Shown here: piece by piece, positions 1 through 9,110 of the stretch
Layout of the letters: every line of letters begins with the position of its first letter
How positions within the stretch are numbered: position 1 is the stretch's first letter
Program-made: the position numbers and the translations under genes
The notes under the pieces: model-generated
What the model was told of the DNA's origin: nothing
Seen by the model: only the letters and a program-made list of their open reading frames with translations
Database searches by the model: none
NCBI RefSeq assembly: GCF_900108055.1
Contig: NZ_FNWJ01000002.1
Coordinates: 754,382-818,381 of the forward strand
Direction: 5' to 3'
DNA: 64,000 nt
Origin: Thermoleophilum album
GTDB taxonomy: Bacteria; Actinomycetota; Thermoleophilia; Solirubrobacterales; Thermoleophilaceae

Positions 1-680
1 TCCAGTCCGTAGCGGTCTAGTCCCACGTAGACGCCCTTTTCGAGCAGCGGCAGGATGTAGTCGAGATCGTCGGTGTCACCGGTGTGGGCGAGCTGGATCT
101 TCGCCGGGTCGACGCCCTCCTCGAGGAAGATCTCCAACTGGCGCGGGCCGGTGTTCGAGGCCGGACGCGTGTGCGCCATGATCGGAGCGCCGGTCTCCCG
201 GCTGGCGCGCGCGGCGGCGCGGTGCACCTTCTCGACATTCGGTGTGACACCCGGCTCGTCGGCCGCGCACTTGATGAATGCGGCCTTGATCTCGGTGCCC
301 TGGATACCGACAGTGATGTCGCGCACGAACAGCTCGGCGATCGCGTCGACATCGCGGGTCTGGAAGAACATCGGGAGGTGGTCGTAGGTGTAGATGCCGG
401 TGCAGGCCACGATCGCCACACCCGTCCGCTCCGACACGGTGCGCATAAAACGAACGTCGCGACCCCCGAACATCGCTGTCGGATCGACGATCGTGCGCAC
501 CCCGTGAGCCTTCGCCGCCGCCACCGCCTCGACGGCAGCGGTCAGCTCTTGCTCGGCGTCGTAGAGGTGCGGCCACTGCTCGGCGACCGCTTCGTCGCGG
601 AAGCGCACGTGCTCGTGGACCAGGGTCATCCCCAGGTCGTCGGCCGCACGCGGCCCGGTAACCGTCTGAACCTCCCTCAT
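1..680 (-). CDS. Phosphotriesterase-family metallohydrolase (C-terminus beyond window)
   Basis: Amidohydrolase-superfamily protein of the phosphotriesterase-homology group, expected to hydrolyse a phosphoester or lactone with a binuclear metal centre in the cytoplasm. About 226 N-terminal residues are visible and the end is lost at the left edge. The N-terminal metal motif HEHVRF lies near residue 22. IVDPTAMFGGRDV follows, then TEIKAAFIKC with the lysine that is carbamylated in the family, then MAHTRPAS and QLAHTGDTDDLDY with metal-binding histidines. The ATG at 680 is preceded by GGGAGG with good spacing. A small membrane protein lies upstream on the same strand. The true substrate cannot be told; phosphotriesterase-like lactonase is an equal possibility. 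Confidence 0.85.
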   Translation of the reverse strand, partial: MREVQTVTGPRAADDLGMTLVHEHVRFRDEAVAEQWPHLYDAEQELTAAVEAVAAAKAHGVRTIVDPTAMFGGRDVRFMRTVSERTGVAIVACTGIYTYDHLPMFFQTRDVDAIAELFVRDITVGIQGTEIKAAFIKCAADEPGVTPNVEKVHRAAARASRETGAPIMAHTRPASNTGPRQLEIFLEEGVDPAKIQLAHTGDTDDLDYILPLLEKGVYVGLDRYGL

Positions 681-707
681 CCTGCCTCCCTCTCTCCGAA
701 GCTCGGC

Positions 708-950
708 TCACACATACTCGCGCCGACGGCCGCGCAGACCGCCGCGGTCGATCACCAGGCCGAGCAACAGCCCCGCTGCGGTCAGTACCAGCGCTAGCGC
801 GAGCTCGGCGATGATCGCCCCCTGCACCCCATCCTGAACCATCGCGAGCAACGCGAGTCCGACGGGCAAGACGAAGCAAAGGCCCTTCCACAGGCCGGGA
901 GCGGCGTAGCCGAAGCCAAGCCCGCCCACGAAAAACAGCGTGTAAGCCAC
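708..950 (-). CDS. Small hydrophobic membrane protein (80 aa)
   Basis: I do not recognise the family. The 80 residues form three hydrophobic stretches: residues 4-18, 24-40 and 47-66. A basic tail RGGLRGRRREYV follows, so this is probably an integral membrane protein with a cytoplasmic C-terminus. The start is GTG. It precedes the phosphotriesterase-like gene on the same strand with 27 bp between them and may be co-transcribed. No conserved motif is visible, so the call rests on an uninterrupted hydrophobic reading frame and its position. Confidence 0.5.
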   Translation of the reverse strand: MAYTLFFVGGLGFGYAAPGLWKGLCFVLPVGLALLAMVQDGVQGAIIAELALALVLTAAGLLLGLVIDRGGLRGRRREYV

Positions 951-1666
951 GGCGTCCAGTTCCGCCCCTCCTGAGATCCAGCTCCTCCTCTCGCGCGCCT
1001 GCGTGGGCGCTGTTGGCGATCCTAAACCCCTCGGGGGCGGATCGGAAGCGAGCGGGGACCGTTCTGGAATCGCTTCAGGTCCGTGGTTTCAAAGCGTCTC
1101 GGCTTTCCTTGCACACACTCTGCGCGGAGTTCTGCACACGGACCACTGGCCTTGCCCGGCAGTTAACGACACCGGTGAGTGGTCGAGGTTCGCACCGTCG
1201 CGCTCGCGATCTCTGCGATGTTCGGGGCGCGAGCCGCGGGCGCCGTAGCTGCTTGTTCCCGCGCTCGTGAGCTCACGCTCAGGCGGTAGCTCTCCTGTTG
1301 TGCCCAGAGAATCGGAGGTTACTTCTGGGCAACTCTGGATTTCGAGTTCGAACGACCACGAAGGCGTCAGAAAACTCACCAGAAGCATGCGCAACTCGCC
1401 TGCTCAAGGAGCGTAAGGACCTCCTCGGGGGAGCTCGTGCACGCTGGTCGCATCTCGGAATCGCATGCCGCAGAGTTTCAGAGGCGCTTCTCCGGAGGTC
1501 GAGACAGATTCCGCCCTCCTCGCCAGATTGCAGACTTTGGCGAGAAGCAGAGACCATGTTGGAAAGACGAGGAAGGCCGAAGGATGTGGCTCGGTAAGGC
1601 GTTCCTGCTGAACAGCTCCTGCGACGGAATCAGGTATCTGGACAACAGCTCCGCGAGCCGCGAGCC
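951..1666. other. Gene-poor stretch at the left border of the restriction island
   Basis: About 715 bp without a convincing gene. Short open frames exist on both strands, but none has a recognisable domain, a plausible start signal or typical high-GC codon bias. Base composition is visibly less GC-rich than in the flanking core genes. A perfect 12-bp palindrome, CGTGAGCTCACG, lies at 1266-1277. The stretch separates core-type genes on the left from the restriction-modification operon on the right and may be an island border or decayed coding sequence. I see no tRNA. Confidence 0.5.
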
Positions 1667-2431
1667 TTAAGCATCCACGCCCCACGCGCTTGTTGGGGTG
1701 CCGCGTCGACGAAGGGCACGAGTTTCGGGCGCGTAAGAACGCAGCTCGTGGCCGTGATCGGAGAGCCAGGTTGCCGCCTGCTCCCAGTCGGGCAGCGCCG
1801 TGCTGAGCGCACGCCAGAAGGCCTTGCTGTGGTTCGGGATGCTGAGGTGAATGAGCTCGTGGACCACGACGTAGCGCGCCACCGACCGCGGCGGGATGAC
1901 CAGCCGCCAGTTGAGCGAGATGGTGCCGGTCGGTGCGCATGAGCCCCAGCGGGTGCGCTGGTCGCGCACAGCCAGTCGTCGGAAGGTGCAGCCCAGGCGC
2001 TTGGCCTCGGTGGCAACGAGCTCGCGCAGGTACTCGCGGGCGCGGCGCCGGTACCAGCGCAGCAGAGCCTCCGCGGCTTGTTCGCCAGCGGGGACGACGA
2101 GAACGCCGTCTTGTTCACGCGCGAAACGCACGTCGCCTTCGATGACCTGCATGGCGGCACCGTTGATCCAGACCACCCCTGGGCGGTCGAGACCAAGTCT
2201 CGGGGTTTCCTGGCGTTCGATCAGGCGCAGCTTGTCGCGGATCCAGGAGCGCTTGGACCGCAGCGCGTCTGCTGCGTCCTCGTCGCTGGTGTCGGCCGGC
2301 ACGATGATTCGCAGCGGCCGCTGCGCCCCGATCTGGATTCGCGCGACTCGAACGCGCGGGGAGCGGACGACTTCGGCTTGCACCAACTCGCCATCCAGGT
2401 CGAGGGTGATGCCGCTCGCCTGGCCGCTCAT
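1667..2431 (-). CDS. YgjP-like (DUF45/M48-type) zinc metallopeptidase coupled to hsdR
   Basis: A 254-residue protein of the YgjP/DUF45 family, which carries a zincin-type HExxH site. The motif HELIHLSIPNHSKAFW supplies HExxH plus the downstream third histidine. It is preceded by the family hallmarks RTRWGSC and LNWRLVIPP. The ATG at 2431 overlaps the hsdR stop codon as ATGA, so translation is coupled and the protein is the last gene of the hsdM-hsdS-hsdR operon. The family is often seen next to type I restriction genes. Its role there is unknown; restriction alleviation by proteolysis of HsdR is one idea, but that is inference. A longer frame reaching to 2767 exists and is rejected because it lies entirely inside hsdR. 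Confidence 0.85.
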   Translation of the reverse strand: MSGQASGITLDLDGELVQAEVVRSPRVRVARIQIGAQRPLRIIVPADTSDEDAADALRSKRSWIRDKLRLIERQETPRLGLDRPGVVWINGAAMQVIEGDVRFAREQDGVLVVPAGEQAAEALLRWYRRRAREYLRELVATEAKRLGCTFRRLAVRDQRTRWGSCAPTGTISLNWRLVIPPRSVARYVVVHELIHLSIPNHSKAFWRALSTALPDWEQAATWLSDHGHELRSYAPETRALRRRGTPTSAWGVDA

Positions 2432-5400
2432 CGCTCGGTGCGATCCAGCGTCCTCAGGCCAGCGAGAAGATCGTCGGTGACCTGCTGTTCGCTTGCGAGG
2501 CGCCTGGTGTCCGGATGTTTCACCAGGGCGGCGACACAGGCGCGACGCAGCCCGCTCAGGACGTCGGGGCGCTCGCTCCAGCCGTCGAACCCGGCGATGG
2601 AGCGGTAGGCATCGCTGATAGCTCGCGCGACCTCCAGGAGTTGGTTCTCCTCTGCTGTGGGTGCCGCTCGCCGCAATACGGCGTGCGCGACGGCGCCTGC
2701 GTCGTCGAGGCCGAGCGCCTGCGCCTGTGCTGTCTCGGCGAGGTGCTCCCGGACGAGGTCCTCCCACTCCTTGAGGCCTTCCAGCGTCATCTGTGCTTGG
2801 CGCTCGCGCTTGCGCCGCAACTCCCGAAGCCGCTCTGCCAGAGCGCGTGCTTGCGGGTCGTCCTCGCCGCGGACCTTGATCTCGTGGACGACGGCGGCCT
2901 CGATGTCCGTCGCCTTCTCCTCCGGCGAGAGGGTGTCGTCCTCGGCAAGCGCAGCGAGGAACTCCGCGTCGATCGTGGCGGCCGGCAGGTCGTCGCGCAG
3001 GCGATCCATCCCGACCGATTCCTGGACCAGTCGCTCGACCTTGTGGCGAAGCCCGGTGTCGCCGCGCTGGTCGCGGCGGTTGCCGCGCACCCAGGCGTAC
3101 CAGATCTGCATCAGCTCGGTGAAGCGATCGACATGCGGAACGAGCCGGGGATCTGGCGCAAGGGTGTCGTACAGCGACTGGGCTTCCCGCACCAGTCGTT
3201 CGAAGCGCTCCGCCTGATCGGGGTGGTCAGTGAGGTGGCGCACGATCCAGAGCATGCGCTTGCGAGGGGACCCGGTGGGCACGCCGGCGACGATCGCGAG
3301 CGCCTCGTCGAGGACCTGCGGGAACCGCCCGATGAGCGCGTCGCTGTCTTCGACGAGCCCGGTGAGGTCGTCTGAGGCGAACTCCCGCAGCGCGTCCTGG
3401 AGGTCGTCGAACACACCCCAGTAGTCGAGGACCAGGCCAGCGTCCTTGCCGGGGTAGCGGCGGTTGGTGCGCGAGATCGCCTGCATGAGGGTGTGGCCGC
3501 GCAACCCGCGATCGAGGAACAGCGCCTGGACCGGCGGCGCGTCGAACCCCGTCAACAGCATCGAGTTGACCACGAGCAACTTCAACGGGTCCGACTCGCT
3601 CTTGATCCGCCGGACGAAGTCCTGGATCGCGGCGCGATCCGTGGACGCGAAGAACTCGTCCGGGTCCTCGCCGCCCGCGGGGATCTCGCCATCCGTCGCT
3701 TCGCCGAGCTCCTCCGGCTTGCGGCCGTGGACGCGCTCCCAGACCACTGCGGGGTACCAGCGCCTGAGGTCTACTTGTCCCGGCCGGGGGGCGCTGTCGC
3801 GCTTGGAGCGCGACATCACCACCGCAAACTCATCAGGCTGCAAGTGCTTGGAGAGCTCTTCCGCGGCCAGCGCGCAGGCTTCGCGGTCGACGGTCACCAG
3901 CATGCCTGCGAAGTTGTTGACGGCGATGCGGTCGCGAAGCTGCTGGACGACATCGTCGACAACCGCCGCCACGCGCTCAGGGGCCTTGGCCACGACCCGT
4001 TCGCGGGCCGCCTGCTCGCGTAGCTTGTCCCGCTCTGCCTCGCCCAGATGAGCTGTGAGCTCGTCGAAGCGCTGGTCGATGTCGACACGGCTCAGCCGCC
4101 ACTGCGCAAGCCGCGGCTCATAGATCACCGGAACGGTCGCACCGTCGCTGATCGCCTCGTCAAAGCCGTAGCGATCCAGGTACGGCTCGTAGCTGCCGTC
4201 ATCCAGGCGGGGGCTAAACGCCGCGCGCGTGGACCGGCCGTCGACCTCGATCGGGGTACCCGTGAACCCGAACAACGACGCGTTCGGAAGCGCATCACGC
4301 ATCCACATCCCGAACTTGCCGAACTGCGTGCGATGCGCCTCATCAACAAAGGCGATCACCTCGCGCCGCTCCAAGCGAGAGCTCAGCGAGGCGTCGAACT
4401 TCTGGACCGTGGTGACGATCACCGCACCCGCGTCGGAGCTCAGCAGCTCATCCAGGTGCTTGCGCGACATCGCGCGCTCCACCCCGTCGAACTCGCACGC
4501 CGTCAGCGTCTCGTTGATCTGCTCGTCAAGCTCGGTGCGATCGATGACGATGATCACGAAGGGGTTACCGAGCCCGATCCGCAACAGCTTGCGGGCGGCG
4601 AACACCATCGTCAGCGACTTCCCCGACCCGGTCGCGTGCCAGACGATCCCTCGGTTGAGCTTGCCCGCCCGGACGCGCTCGACGATCTTGTTCGCCGCCC
4701 GGTGCTGGTGAGCCCGCGCGAGGCGCTTGCTCGTCACACCCTCACGAGTCTCGAAGACCACGAAGTTCACCGCGAGGTCGACCAACGCCTGGGGAGCGAA
4801 CGCCCCTGTCAGGCCAACGAGCATCTCGTCGTCCGGATCGTCGACGCTCAGCGGCCAGGCATCCGACCACTCGTGGTAGCCGGCGAGATCACCAAGACCA
4901 GAGGGCCCCACGCGAAACTGCAAGCCGTTGCAGCAGCCCGCCAGCGCCACCTGGGCGACAAGCTGTGGCGCGTCCACCCAGTAGCCGCGCCAATCATCTG
5001 CCGCCGACTCCAAGGGCTCGTCGGTGTCCTTGTTCTCGATCGCCCCCAGCGGGATCCCGTTCACCAGGCAGACCACGTCCAGCCGCGGCTCCCGCTGCCC
5101 ACCTGTACGCAGCTCGAACTCCTCCGTCACCACGTACGAATTACGGCTCGGATCCTCCGAATCGACGATCAGCACGTTCACGGTGGGCCGATCCGGCGCC
5201 GGCTTGTACGGCACACCCCGCCGCAGGACGTCCAGCATCTCCCGGTCGCTGCTGATGCGGCGCACCTCGGCAGCCACCTGCCTGGCTGCATCCTCGTCCA
5301 AACCAGGGTTCAGCCGCTCGATCGCCTCCACGAGGAGCGGCTCGACGATCGCCTCGTTCATCCGCGCGGCCCCTCGCAGGGCATTCATCTCGCTGCGCGG

Positions 5401-5484
5401 AACGAACCTCCAACCGAGCCCGCGAAGGACCTCCAGCATCTCTGCCTGGACCTCCTTCTCACTGGTTCGCAGGCCCAGCGTCAT
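2428..5484 (-). CDS. hsdR: Type I restriction enzyme, R (motor-nuclease) subunit
   Basis: A 1018-residue HsdR, the subunit that translocates DNA and cleaves it when the bound site is unmethylated. The N-terminal PD-(D/E)xK nuclease is visible as LDVVCLVNGIPLGAIENKD, with D136, E150 and K152 as the probable catalytic residues. The SF2 helicase motor follows: Walker A HATGSGKS (residues 283-290), then VDEAHRTQFGKF (DEAH box), FGFTGTP (motif III) and later TGFDAPPVQALFLDRGLRGHTLMQAISRTNR (motifs V/VI). The C-terminal third is helical and would contact HsdM. The length is normal and no frameshift is seen, so the enzyme looks active. It starts 4 bp after the hsdS stop and ends in an ATGA overlap with the metallopeptidase gene. 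Confidence 0.97.
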   Translation of the reverse strand: MTLGLRTSEKEVQAEMLEVLRGLGWRFVPRSEMNALRGAARMNEAIVEPLLVEAIERLNPGLDEDAARQVAAEVRRISSDREMLDVLRRGVPYKPAPDRPTVNVLIVDSEDPSRNSYVVTEEFELRTGGQREPRLDVVCLVNGIPLGAIENKDTDEPLESAADDWRGYWVDAPQLVAQVALAGCCNGLQFRVGPSGLGDLAGYHEWSDAWPLSVDDPDDEMLVGLTGAFAPQALVDLAVNFVVFETREGVTSKRLARAHQHRAANKIVERVRAGKLNRGIVWHATGSGKSLTMVFAARKLLRIGLGNPFVIIVIDRTELDEQINETLTACEFDGVERAMSRKHLDELLSSDAGAVIVTTVQKFDASLSSRLERREVIAFVDEAHRTQFGKFGMWMRDALPNASLFGFTGTPIEVDGRSTRAAFSPRLDDGSYEPYLDRYGFDEAISDGATVPVIYEPRLAQWRLSRVDIDQRFDELTAHLGEAERDKLREQAARERVVAKAPERVAAVVDDVVQQLRDRIAVNNFAGMLVTVDREACALAAEELSKHLQPDEFAVVMSRSKRDSAPRPGQVDLRRWYPAVVWERVHGRKPEELGEATDGEIPAGGEDPDEFFASTDRAAIQDFVRRIKSESDPLKLLVVNSMLLTGFDAPPVQALFLDRGLRGHTLMQAISRTNRRYPGKDAGLVLDYWGVFDDLQDALREFASDDLTGLVEDSDALIGRFPQVLDEALAIVAGVPTGSPRKRMLWIVRHLTDHPDQAERFERLVREAQSLYDTLAPDPRLVPHVDRFTELMQIWYAWVRGNRRDQRGDTGLRHKVERLVQESVGMDRLRDDLPAATIDAEFLAALAEDDTLSPEEKATDIEAAVVHEIKVRGEDDPQARALAERLRELRRKRERQAQMTLEGLKEWEDLVREHLAETAQAQALGLDDAGAVAHAVLRRAAPTAEENQLLEVARAISDAYRSIAGFDGWSERPDVLSGLRRACVAALVKHPDTRRLASEQQVTDDLLAGLRTLDRTER

Positions 5485-5488
5485 GGAG

Positions 5489-6706
5489 CTACCTCAGAAC
5501 GCCGACAGCTGGCGCGGGACGCGCCCCACTAACCAGCTCCTCGATCAGTGCCGCCCGGAAACGCGTCAACCGACGTGCGTGCCGGAGCTCAGCCACACCG
5601 ACTCTGCGCAGGGCGTCGAGCTTGCGCACCACATCAGCCTGAACGGACACCGGCGGCACGGGAACGGCGAGCTCGCTGATCTGACTCTTGCTGATACTCG
5701 CAAGGTTGGTTGTCTTCTTGGCCGCGTCGTAGCAATAGGCGCGAGCCGGCGAAGCGCCGATCGCATACGCGAGGAAGCGAGGAATAACCGCTCCCGTGGT
5801 CACCCGCACCCGAAAGACGTGATTCTGGCAGACGGCCTCCTCCTGCCCCTCCCACAGCCAGCCGCGTCCTACATGCTCGGCATTCCCACCCTCGATCATG
5901 AGGATGTCGTCTGCCTGAACACGAAACCGCTCCCGCTCCGCCGCTGTGACCGCGAGCGTCTTCACCTCGCTCAGGTCCAAGAACCCGTCTTGGACGTTCG
6001 CGGCCCTGATGAACGGCACTTCGGTTAGGGGCCGCTGGACCTTACGCCCCTTTGTAATCCCGGCGCGAATGTCCGCAACCTCGTCGAGCCGGCGCAGCTC
6101 CCACCCCGGCGGCAGATCCTCCCAGTCACCTTCAGTGAACAATAGAGCTTCCCGAGCCGCACGAAGCGCGGTGAACGCGGCGCTTGCGTAACGCTCGTGA
6201 GCGGCCACGGCCTGCTCCGCTGCCGCCACCGCCTCCACGATCCGCCTCTGCTCATCGAGTGGCGGCAGGTCGACCTCCATGTCAAGCAGCGCATCCGGAT
6301 GAAGTCGTCGACGATCGGTGCTTCCCACCGCAGCGGCATCCACCTGATCTAGAAAGGCGGGGAGCTGTGTAAGGAGCTCCAAGTACCGGGGCTCCACGGC
6401 CTCCTTATCAATCCTGAACTGCGGGTACTCATTGGTTACATACATTCCTGCCGCCGAGTCAGGGACCACAGCGAAGGTTCCCCGCGTAGCCCACATCCGG
6501 TTGTAGATAAGGGCACCCGGCTGGACTGGCGTCAGCGTCTTCGTCTTGATCTCGGCGCCGGGAACAACCCGCGCTTCGTATACACCGCCTCCGTGAAGAC
6601 GGACCCCGGCGAGCCGTACGAGCTCCTCGCGCGGAGTTGGGACGGGACCAGCAACGTTGTCGTTGAGAAGCTCAGCGAGCCGTACTGTCCGCCACGTCGC
6701 GGTCAT
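5489..6706 (-). CDS. hsdS: Type I restriction enzyme, S (specificity) subunit
   Basis: A 405-residue HsdS with two target-recognition domains, each followed by a conserved helical spacer. TRD1 spans about residues 1-155 and ends in VDLPPLDEQRRIVEAVAAAEQAV. TRD2 begins at LPPGWELRRLDEVADI (about residue 200) and ends in ELAVPVPPVSVQADVVRKLDAL. The duplicated PP-x-x-x-Q segments are the family signature. The two TRDs define a bipartite DNA target that cannot be read from sequence alone. The start overlaps the hsdM stop as ATGA. Together with HsdM it forms the methyltransferase (M2S1), and with HsdR the restriction complex. Confidence 0.95.
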   Translation of the reverse strand: MTATWRTVRLAELLNDNVAGPVPTPREELVRLAGVRLHGGGVYEARVVPGAEIKTKTLTPVQPGALIYNRMWATRGTFAVVPDSAAGMYVTNEYPQFRIDKEAVEPRYLELLTQLPAFLDQVDAAAVGSTDRRRLHPDALLDMEVDLPPLDEQRRIVEAVAAAEQAVAAHERYASAAFTALRAAREALLFTEGDWEDLPPGWELRRLDEVADIRAGITKGRKVQRPLTEVPFIRAANVQDGFLDLSEVKTLAVTAAERERFRVQADDILMIEGGNAEHVGRGWLWEGQEEAVCQNHVFRVRVTTGAVIPRFLAYAIGASPARAYCYDAAKKTTNLASISKSQISELAVPVPPVSVQADVVRKLDALRRVGVAELRHARRLTRFRAALIEELVSGARPAPAVGVLR

Positions 6707-8244
6707 CCGGCTCCCTGCTCCTGCAACTCAGCGATAACGTCGTCGAGGGCAGCGTCGGCGGCGCGGCACTGCTCTCGACTGGCGCGTAGCTCTGCGAGGG
6801 CCTCCGCGAGGGTGATCGTGTCGTCGCTGTTGCTGTTCGTTCCGCGCACGTAGCGTCGAACGGTGAGGTTGTACCGGCGAGCCCGTACCTCATCCAGGTC
6901 AACCCACGAGGAGAAGCCTTCCTGATCGTCGTCGCTCTGGAATGCGGCGACGATGCGATCGATGTCCTCGTCTCGGAGGACGTTCTTGGTGTCCCTGCGC
7001 TCGTAGCACTCGGAGGCGTCGATGAACAGGACGCGACCGCGGCGGCTTTCCGGCTTGGCCTTGTTGACGATGAGGTAGCAGGCCGGGATGCCGGCGCCGT
7101 AGAACATGTCTTTCGGAAGCTGGATGACCGCCTCGACGACGTCCGCTTCGAGCAGGTCGCGGCGCACGAGCTGCTCGTTCCGCCCCCGGAACAGGGCGCC
7201 GTTCGGGAGCACCACTGCCATCCGGCCCGTGTCTTTCAGCGAGGCGACCATGTGCTGGACGAAGGCCATTTCGCCGTGGCGTTTCGGCGGCAAGTGCCGG
7301 ATCCGCCCGAAGGGATCCCCGCCAGCCTTGAACCGGTCATGTCCCCAGTTCTTGGAGGAGAACGGTGGGTTGGCGATGATCAGATCGAACTTCCGGAGCT
7401 CACCACCACTCAGGAACGCCGGGGCAAGAAGCGTGTCGCCTTGCTCGATCGTGGCCGCCCCCGCAGCCCCGTGGAGGAGCATGTTCATGCGGGCGATCGC
7501 CCACGTCGTGGGCTTGAGCTCCTGGCCGAAGAGCGTCAGGGCTCGCGCTCGATCGCCGTGGAGGCGGAACGCCTCCTGACGCAGGTGCAAGAGCAGGCCG
7601 CCAGAACCGCAGGTCGGGTCGTACGCGGTCGCCTCAGGGGGTGGCGCGAGAATGCGCGCGCCGAGGACCCCGACCGGCTCTGGCGTGTAGAACTCGCCAC
7701 CAGCCTTCCCGGCCGCCGCAGCGAACTTCGCGATCAGCCACTCGTACGCCTGGCCGAGCATGTCCGGCGGGACTCGCGCCTTCGTCAGGGGTCCGAGGGC
7801 GTCGAAGTGCCTGACGACCTGCGCGAGGTTCTCCGGCGGGAGAGCCTTCCGGTTGTTGAAGTCGGTGTAGTCGAAGACGCCGGCGAGCTGACGGGGGTTC
7901 GCCGAAGCGATGCTCCTCAGCGCGTCATTGAGTGCCGTGCCGAGCCGGTCGGGGTCGGTGCGGATGACCTCATCCCAGGTAGCCCCTTCCGGGATCCGCA
8001 GATCGTGGTAGGCGTCGAGGTTCGCCTCGATGATCTCCTTTGCCCGCTCGATGTCCCCGAGCTCCTCGATCGCCGCGGCGGTCTCCTCCTCATAGACATC
8101 CGAGGCGCGTCGGAAGAAGAGCAGCGCGAGCACGTAGTCGCGCTGCACCTCCACATCGGTGAGACCACGGAACAGATCGGCGGATGCCCAAAGATGGTCT
8201 TCGAGCTGCCTGAGCGTGAGGGGTGCTGCGACGTCGATACCCAT
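6703..8244 (-). CDS. hsdM: Type I restriction enzyme, M (adenine methyltransferase) subunit
   Basis: A 513-residue N6-adenine methyltransferase subunit. The N-terminal helical domain starts LRQLEDHLWASADLFRG. The SAM-binding motif YDPTCGSGGLLLHL and the catalytic motif IIANPPFSSKNWG (NPPF) are both intact. The C-terminus carries the usual KDMFYGAGIPACYLIVNK. It is first in the operon and would be expressed before hsdS and hsdR, the normal order for protecting the host. A possible -10 hexamer TAGCCT lies 10 nt upstream of the ATG. The restriction genes read as less GC-rich than the core genes from 15 kb onward, in keeping with horizontal acquisition. Confidence 0.96.
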   Translation of the reverse strand: MGIDVAAPLTLRQLEDHLWASADLFRGLTDVEVQRDYVLALLFFRRASDVYEEETAAAIEELGDIERAKEIIEANLDAYHDLRIPEGATWDEVIRTDPDRLGTALNDALRSIASANPRQLAGVFDYTDFNNRKALPPENLAQVVRHFDALGPLTKARVPPDMLGQAYEWLIAKFAAAAGKAGGEFYTPEPVGVLGARILAPPPEATAYDPTCGSGGLLLHLRQEAFRLHGDRARALTLFGQELKPTTWAIARMNMLLHGAAGAATIEQGDTLLAPAFLSGGELRKFDLIIANPPFSSKNWGHDRFKAGGDPFGRIRHLPPKRHGEMAFVQHMVASLKDTGRMAVVLPNGALFRGRNEQLVRRDLLEADVVEAVIQLPKDMFYGAGIPACYLIVNKAKPESRRGRVLFIDASECYERRDTKNVLRDEDIDRIVAAFQSDDDQEGFSSWVDLDEVRARRYNLTVRRYVRGTNSNSDDTITLAEALAELRASREQCRAADAALDDVIAELQEQGAG

Positions 8245-8543
8245 ATCTCAGCGGAGGCTATGCCTGCGAGCGGCTGGCACGGGCGTTTCGCGCGAGCAGG
8301 CCGCGCCCCTTCTTATCGCGCCTACAGGAGCACGCGCCACCTGGAGGAGTCGTACAGCGGGTCCTCGATCTGACGCGTCCAAGCTTGATCCCGGTACGCG
8401 CGCCCGAGGAGGCCTGCCGCAAGGCCGCGCCGGGTTGGTGCCACTCTTGGCACCCCACGGTGCTAGATCGAGCACCGTGTAGCCTCGGCACCCGCTGATG
8501 AACGTGCCGGAGCGCTTCGGTCCGGCTGCCCGGCTTCACTGGG
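8245..8543. other. Intergenic region upstream of hsdM with two adjacent hairpins
   Basis: About 300 bp between the RAMA-domain gene and hsdM, both read leftward. I find no credible gene. It must hold the hsdM promoter, and it contains two back-to-back perfect inverted repeats at 8437-8479, described separately. The short frames crossing it lack any start signal or domain. Confidence 0.5.
8437..8479. repeat. Two adjacent perfect inverted repeats (terminator or operators)
   Basis: The first repeat is GGTGCC, 6 nt, GGCACC (8437-8454). The second is CACGGTGCT, 6 nt, AGCACCGTG (8456-8479). They sit about 65 bp downstream of the RAMA gene and about 190 bp upstream of hsdM on the minus strand. There is no T-run, so they are either an atypical terminator for the upstream gene or protein-binding sites controlling hsdMSR. 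The shared GGTGC core favours paired operators, but this is inference. Confidence 0.4.
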
Positions 8544-9110
8544 TCATCTCCGGCTTGGAAGCGCCTCATGCCGAAGGTCTTGAAGGCGCACCAACTTGCC
8601 CTCCCGCTCGACACGCCACACCTTCCAGCCGTTGCGGCGAGTGGGACCGCCGTGGATCATGCGCGCGGCCTCCGAGAGGCTGTGGGCGTGCCCTAGACCA
8701 TCGATGTCGAGGCCCTCATCGGGGTTGAACGTGGCGGTCCATCTGCGGCCCTGGGCGTGCGCGATCAGCTTCTCGGCGGGGTCGAGGACCCCTGCGGCGA
8801 CGAGCCCAGCAAGGGTGCTGGGCGGGGCGCCGGCCGCGCCTGGAGGGCTTCTCAACTGGCTGCCTGGCTTGCGTCCGCGTCGTCTCCCGCGGAAGTCGAG
8901 CGTGCGCGCGGACTGGGAGGGCCGGGGTGGGTCGATTCGCGCTGCCGCAGCCCGGATCGTCTTGAAGGTTCCGCCGCGCTTGGCAGCGGCACGTTGGATG
9001 CTCGACAAGGATGGAGCTCCCGGGGTCTTCGCGCTCCATCGCTGATATCGCCTCACCGTCAGACGCTCCCGGCCCGCGAGGCTTGCGAGGGCGCGAGCGA
9101 CCCACTCCAC
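8544..9110 (-). CDS. RAMA-domain protein, possibly the 3' part of a frameshifted gene
   Basis: 188 residues from a GTG at 9110. The C-terminal part reads LAGLVAAGVLDPAEKLIAH, then GLGHAHSLSEAARMIHGG and RNGWKVWRV. This pattern matches the RAMA domain (restriction enzyme and adenine methyltransferase associated), with the typical SxSxAA and NGWxxW motifs. The N-terminal part (LTVRRYQRWSAKTPGAPSLSS) looks like the homing-endonuclease-associated repeat seen in the upstream gene. The reading frame overlaps the preceding repeat gene by 52 bp in another frame. A single +1/-1 shift near 9120-9170 would fuse the two into one repeat-plus-RAMA protein. RAMA domains are thought to sense modified DNA, which fits the neighbouring type I system. 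Confidence 0.55.
   Translation of the reverse strand: MEWVARALASLAGRERLTVRRYQRWSAKTPGAPSLSSIQRAAAKRGGTFKTIRAAAARIDPPRPSQSARTLDFRGRRRGRKPGSQLRSPPGAAGAPPSTLAGLVAAGVLDPAEKLIAHAQGRRWTATFNPDEGLDIDGLGHAHSLSEAARMIHGGPTRRNGWKVWRVEREGKLVRLQDLRHEALPSRR

Noticed and set aside
1266-1277. 12-bp palindrome CGTGAGCTCACG in the gene-poor stretch
   Set aside because: It is isolated, with no gene start or -10 nearby, and this length occurs by chance in GC-rich DNA.
4048-5532. Long plus-strand open frame (about 490 codons) opposite hsdR
   Set aside because: It is the mirror of hsdR in high-GC DNA. It has no start signal, no domain and an Arg/Gln-rich composition, while the minus strand carries all HsdR motifs.
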